Position numbers and translations under genes: made by a program. DNA of 9,013 bases from Bacteroidales bacterium (GTDB taxonomy: Bacteria > Bacteroidota > Bacteroidia > Bacteroidales > UBA10428): positions 1 to 9,013 of the forward strand of contig JAFGOZ010000317.1 in NCBI GenBank assembly GCA_016926235.1, written 5' to 3'. The notes below the pieces were generated by a model. It saw nothing but the letters and a program-made list of their open reading frames with translations. It did no database searches and was not told where the DNA came from. Of this stretch, positions 7,701 through 9,013 are shown piece by piece (positions within the stretch are counted from its first letter, which is position 1; each line of letters starts with the position of its first letter).

Positions 7701-8496
7701 ATTTGTCGGGCGAAATAATTTCAGTCAATAACCAGCTCGATTTGTAATTGCCAGATACTTCAATATATTCAGTTCCATTGATAATTGATTTGCCAAAGCG
7801 ATAGAAAGTTCCTTTATCGTCAACAATATTCAGATAGTCGAAATAATGAACAGCTGCTGATGTATTGCTGTGTTTTTCAATAATAATAGGGCTTTCTGGC
7901 AACAGGACAGGAATCTTAAGACCACTGGAATCTTCAAATACAAATTTGCCTGAATTTGAATTGAACATATATGAAAAAATATCATATTGCGTATCATAAA
8001 GCTGGTAATCTGTAATATAAGGATTTGATAGAAAGCTTTCACGCTTGTCGACACCAGCAAGAAAATAATAGTCTTCATATTCATTTAAGCCTTCAGTTAC
8101 ACTTCTCCAAGGATCAGGAAATTTGAATTTATTATCATAATCGTCAGGAGTTCCATTAATGGTTCGGGAAATCATTCCTCCTGCATTAAAAGTCCAACCT
8201 AAACCAATAGCGCCAGTTTCGTCATATACCTTTCTTCCTGAAGCATGATAACTAATGCTAATCGGTACGCTTAAATCGCCACATTTTACCTCATAAATTG
8301 GTATATTAATGCTTGGACAACCCGTAGAGTGATTTACGGGATACTCAATGTATTTAAAAATTGAAGATGCCTCCGGAGTAGGCCATACAACGTTTGGTGC
8401 AAGTCCTGCCGAGGGTGCCTGACCTTTTATTTGTTTCGTAATAAAAACAAATGTTAAACATATAAGTATTAGTAAAAAAACTTTAAAATTTTTCAT
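4723..8496 (-). CDS. Secreted RHS-like protein with three DUF5977 repeats
   Basis: A complete 1257-residue protein. An in-frame TGA at 8500-8502 sits just upstream of ATG 8496, so this is the first possible start; the preceding bases are A-rich with no strong Shine-Dalgarno. Residues 1-26 are a signal peptide (FKVFLLILICLTFVFI core). Residues about 30-120 carry the N-terminal signature of large Bacteroidota RHS-like proteins (SIFKYIEYPVNHSTGCPSIN, ISYHASGRKVYDETGAIGLG, WTFNAGGMISRTINGTPDDY). The middle is a long beta-rich region. YD-type motifs follow: YDENGNIIQYHNP, then WGYKNTYPVAKI at 856-867, then YNYDDYGRLMNIKDDDLNIL near 932-951. Residues 972-1161 hold three DUF5977 repeats, and residues 1162-1257 are an unrecognised beta-rich tail. 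I see no RHS core motif, nuclease or deaminase-type tip, YPNP sorting motif or internal membrane segment. The gene is more AT-rich than its neighbours. Surface exposure is inferred; biochemical function is unknown. Confidence 0.93.
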   Translation of the reverse strand: MKNFKVFLLILICLTFVFITKQIKGQAPSAGLAPNVVWPTPEASSIFKYIEYPVNHSTGCPSINIPIYEVKCGDLSVPISISYHASGRKVYDETGAIGLGWTFNAGGMISRTINGTPDDYDNKFKFPDPWRSVTEGLNEYEDYYFLAGVDKRESFLSNPYITDYQLYDTQYDIFSYMFNSNSGKFVFEDSSGLKIPVLLPESPIIIEKHSNTSAAVHYFDYLNIVDDKGTFYRFGKSIINGTEYIEVSGNYKSSWLLTEIISPDKSDTISFKYTSFVKIKGVFNQEYALRTTLHLDQTPSSSEYIYIHDGIQDNYTQIQRLTEIKFKQGKIIINLENGTDKISSLQVYNLKNTEPIKTVEFHRSLLDKTNIIQRIETNYKLDEVIFKDLSMNEIEKYSLKYYPTVEYISAMNQDLWGYHNNQQNNSLVPFIATYQGNFQANENSNRTSNFAGQLCGVLSKIIYPTGGSTQFTYEINKYKDHLGVIRNSGGLRIKMTETDDINGNVIVKRYTYGTNECGYGIPLFTPSIENMTYTVSYYYLDSPGSLGSGYCDKVGSCNILPQYGYYLQNPLHYPEVTEYTGTINANIGKTVYEFNLPNNASIGRFGPNVDYNYWDYTTTKSVTTFKSNSSSNSTQYDTLKHVSNYYQKKSTKRLKGLLLNRTSIFTPENIYSADSPAQNDFIYKKGESWEQAWLHNKGGSIYTFFDYTISIGKTQLIQTIENDYADIGNISKTTYFTYDPKYGLLKDRHVHGGSINTEIHYKYPFDYPSSSLYNEMISSNMLNYTIETNTYNNSLFSQGTKISYRKWTNTLIAPDSIFIRNGNAPYEPKIVYDNYDENGNIIQYHNPNDKKISFIWGYKNTYPVAKIENATLDEIKGVFGGNIPNLGISGLTKVQENALRMSLPKAHVTSYGYNPLIGISTVTDPNGISSYYNYDDYGRLMNIKDDDLNILKSYSYSLADLAFANIEKSQSFTKNDCNSDELGSSVVYTVPAGTYFSSVSQSAANAKADADIAANGQNFANETGYCFVYYNDAQSAVYTKNNCQAGYLGSEVTYTVPARTYTSIISQDDANMKAQNDIIANGQTYANTWGTCRPDITYYNVATSGTFTKNNCEFGYEGSQVIYTVPANQYTSTISQEDANNKAQADVNNNGQAYANQKGTCSLLPVSYLTVSGAIGFQKQVTLVIGGQSKNFTIPSGGNGTIAIPKSTYYRLIISLLGCSGETYTFTIQNGASKTGICSASFQNVSVQSDIFISIEE
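5014..5583 (-). repeat. Three tandem DUF5977 repeats in the RHS-like gene
   Basis: Units lie at 5419-5583, 5221-5385 and 5014-5178. Each is exactly 165 bases (55 residues), and they are joined by linkers of 11 and 14 residues. The shared pattern is [FY]-T-K-N-[ND]-C, then LGS-x-V-x-YTVPA, Y-x-S-x-x-SQ, AN-x-KA-x-x-D, NGQ-x-[YF]-AN and G-x-C, so each unit starts and ends near a Cys. Hand alignment gives 37 of 55 identical residues between units 2 and 3 and 32 of 55 between units 1 and 2. The DNA has diverged, so this is an old duplication. The pattern matches my memory of Pfam DUF5977, a family of unknown function found in tandem in Bacteroidota. The Cys pairs could form disulfides outside the cytoplasm, but this is inference. 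Confidence 0.88.
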
Positions 8497-8622
8497 TTCT
8501 TCAGGTTGATTTCAATAAGGTGAATCATGTAAATCAGCGATATATATTTCTGTATCTTAAGATGTTTTAATTTTCCTTGCTAATTGAACTCCATACTTTA
8601 AACTTCACTTTTATATCAAAAC
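8497..8622 (-). other. AT-rich gap before the DUF5977 gene
   Basis: This 126-bp stretch, the longest gap in the window, lies between the stop of the tail-fibre-like gene and ATG 8496. It is AT-rich and contains a 10-bp palindrome ATCTTAAGAT at 8554-8563. I found no GC-rich hairpin followed by a T-run that would mark a terminator, and no good match to the Bacteroidota promoter pattern (TAnnTTTG at -7 with a TTG element about 20 bp upstream). It is the most likely place for an internal promoter by length and composition alone. Confidence 0.35.
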
Positions 8623-9013
8623 CTACTCCTTAGATTTTAATAAAGAAATCTCTTTTTGCAATTCAAGAATATACAACGTCAACTCCTCAATTTTCCTTAA
8701 CAGCAAGTCCTGCATTTCACCCAGGTTTTGACCTTTATCTTTAAATTCCGATGCTGAAGGAATTCCCGGCAGGTGTTTGTGTTGTTTCAGGTAGATTTCT
8801 AAGTCAGTAAGCGGCATCAGTTGGTAAGCGGGGTCGAAAACATAATCTGAAGCGATACTGGAAACGACTTCGACTTCGGTGGCGAGAATCTTGCCGTTGA
8901 CGGTCAGGGGTTGAGTAGGATTTGCAGTGCCAATGCCTACTTTGCCACCTGTTACAGAATAATATATATTACTACCATTATTCTGCCAGGTGCCGGGCGC
9001 TCCTGTGGTGGTA
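8623..9013 (-). CDS. C-terminal part of a secreted tail-fibre-like/adhesin protein (5' end beyond window)
   Basis: The last 129 residues of a protein that enters from beyond the window; its start and any signal peptide are not visible. The visible part begins TTGAPGTWQNNGSNIYYSVT and continues with KVGIGTANPTQPLTVNGKI, the short beta repeat seen at the ends of many secreted Bacteroidota proteins. Next come VSSIASDYVFDPAYQLMPL and HKHLPGIPSASEFKDKGQNL, then GEMQDLLLRKIEELTLYILE and a terminal heptad-patterned helix ending LLKSKE, which is probably a trimeric or dimeric coiled coil. Related modules are often annotated as tail-fibre domain proteins, and resemblance to the pre-coiled-coil region of intramolecular chaperone-type tail domains is possible. 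The role is probably surface adhesion or scaffolding, inferred from the module only. A reading that begins at the internal Met codon at 8817 (64 residues) would cut this module in half and is not the true gene start. It is the first gene of the same-strand series, 126 bp before the DUF5977 gene. Confidence 0.9.
   Translation of the reverse strand, partial: TTTGAPGTWQNNGSNIYYSVTGGKVGIGTANPTQPLTVNGKILATEVEVVSSIASDYVFDPAYQLMPLTDLEIYLKQHKHLPGIPSASEFKDKGQNLGEMQDLLLRKIEELTLYILELQKEISLLKSKE

Noticed and set aside
7830..8084. 84-residue minus-strand frame with a hydrophobic start
   Set aside because: It is an out-of-frame reading inside the DUF5977 RHS gene. Hydrophobicity follows from the AT-rich sequence, and no independent start signal is seen.
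1..8496. Repeated TCATCATA/ATTATCATA-like words shared by the two RHS genes as a DNA repeat
   Set aside because: They are codons for the recurring YDENGN/YDNYD protein motif, in frame and diverged between copies, not a DNA-level repeat or mobile element.
8554..8563. Perfect 10-bp palindrome ATCTTAAGAT as a possible operator
   Set aside because: Too short to exceed chance in AT-rich DNA, does not extend outward, and has no second copy nearby.

Overview
The window looks like part of a Bacteroidota chromosome (formerly Bacteroidetes). The evidence is a type A sorting tail for the type IX secretion system (T9SS) with a YPNP motif, two Bacteroidota-style RHS/YD-repeat proteins (one with a DUF6443-type N-terminal region, one with DUF5977 repeats), a secreted protein ending in the GIGT-NP...LPGIPS...GEMQ coiled-coil module, low-to-moderate G+C, and starts without a strong Shine-Dalgarno sequence. 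Genus and species cannot be read from this sequence.

All genes are on the minus strand, so transcription runs from high to low coordinates. In that order they are: (1) 9013-8623, the C-terminal 129 residues of a secreted tail-fibre-like or adhesin-like protein whose start is outside the window; (2) 8496-4723, a complete 1257-residue secreted RHS-like protein whose C-terminus carries three tandem DUF5977 repeats and an unrecognised beta-rich tail in place of the usual RHS core; (3) 4659-2557, a complete 700-residue secreted protein with a predicted seven-bladed SBBP-type propeller, two Ig/PKD-like domains and a T9SS type A sorting tail; (4) 2531-1, the first 843 residues of a second RHS-repeat protein, of a different subfamily, open past the window edge. 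I translated this last frame by hand codon by codon and found no internal stop. Coding density is about 98%. The gaps are 126, 63 and 25 bp, and no gene-free stretch exceeds 126 bp.

The same-strand packing suggests one transcription unit, or two, that makes a set of large exported proteins. No catalytic domain is recognisable in any of them. The likely theme is cell-surface structure, adhesion or contact-dependent interaction. If gene (4) carries a variable toxic tip with an immunity gene, both lie beyond coordinate 1 and cannot be judged here.

Base composition is uneven. The DUF5977 RHS gene is AT-rich (sampled 60-base lines 32-38% G+C), whereas the propeller gene and the ends of the other RHS gene reach about 45-53%, with an AT-rich middle (27-33%) in the latter. 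I saw no RNA genes, insertion sequences, CRISPR arrays, attachment sites or convincing terminators. All assignments come from reading motifs by eye; none was tested by a database search.
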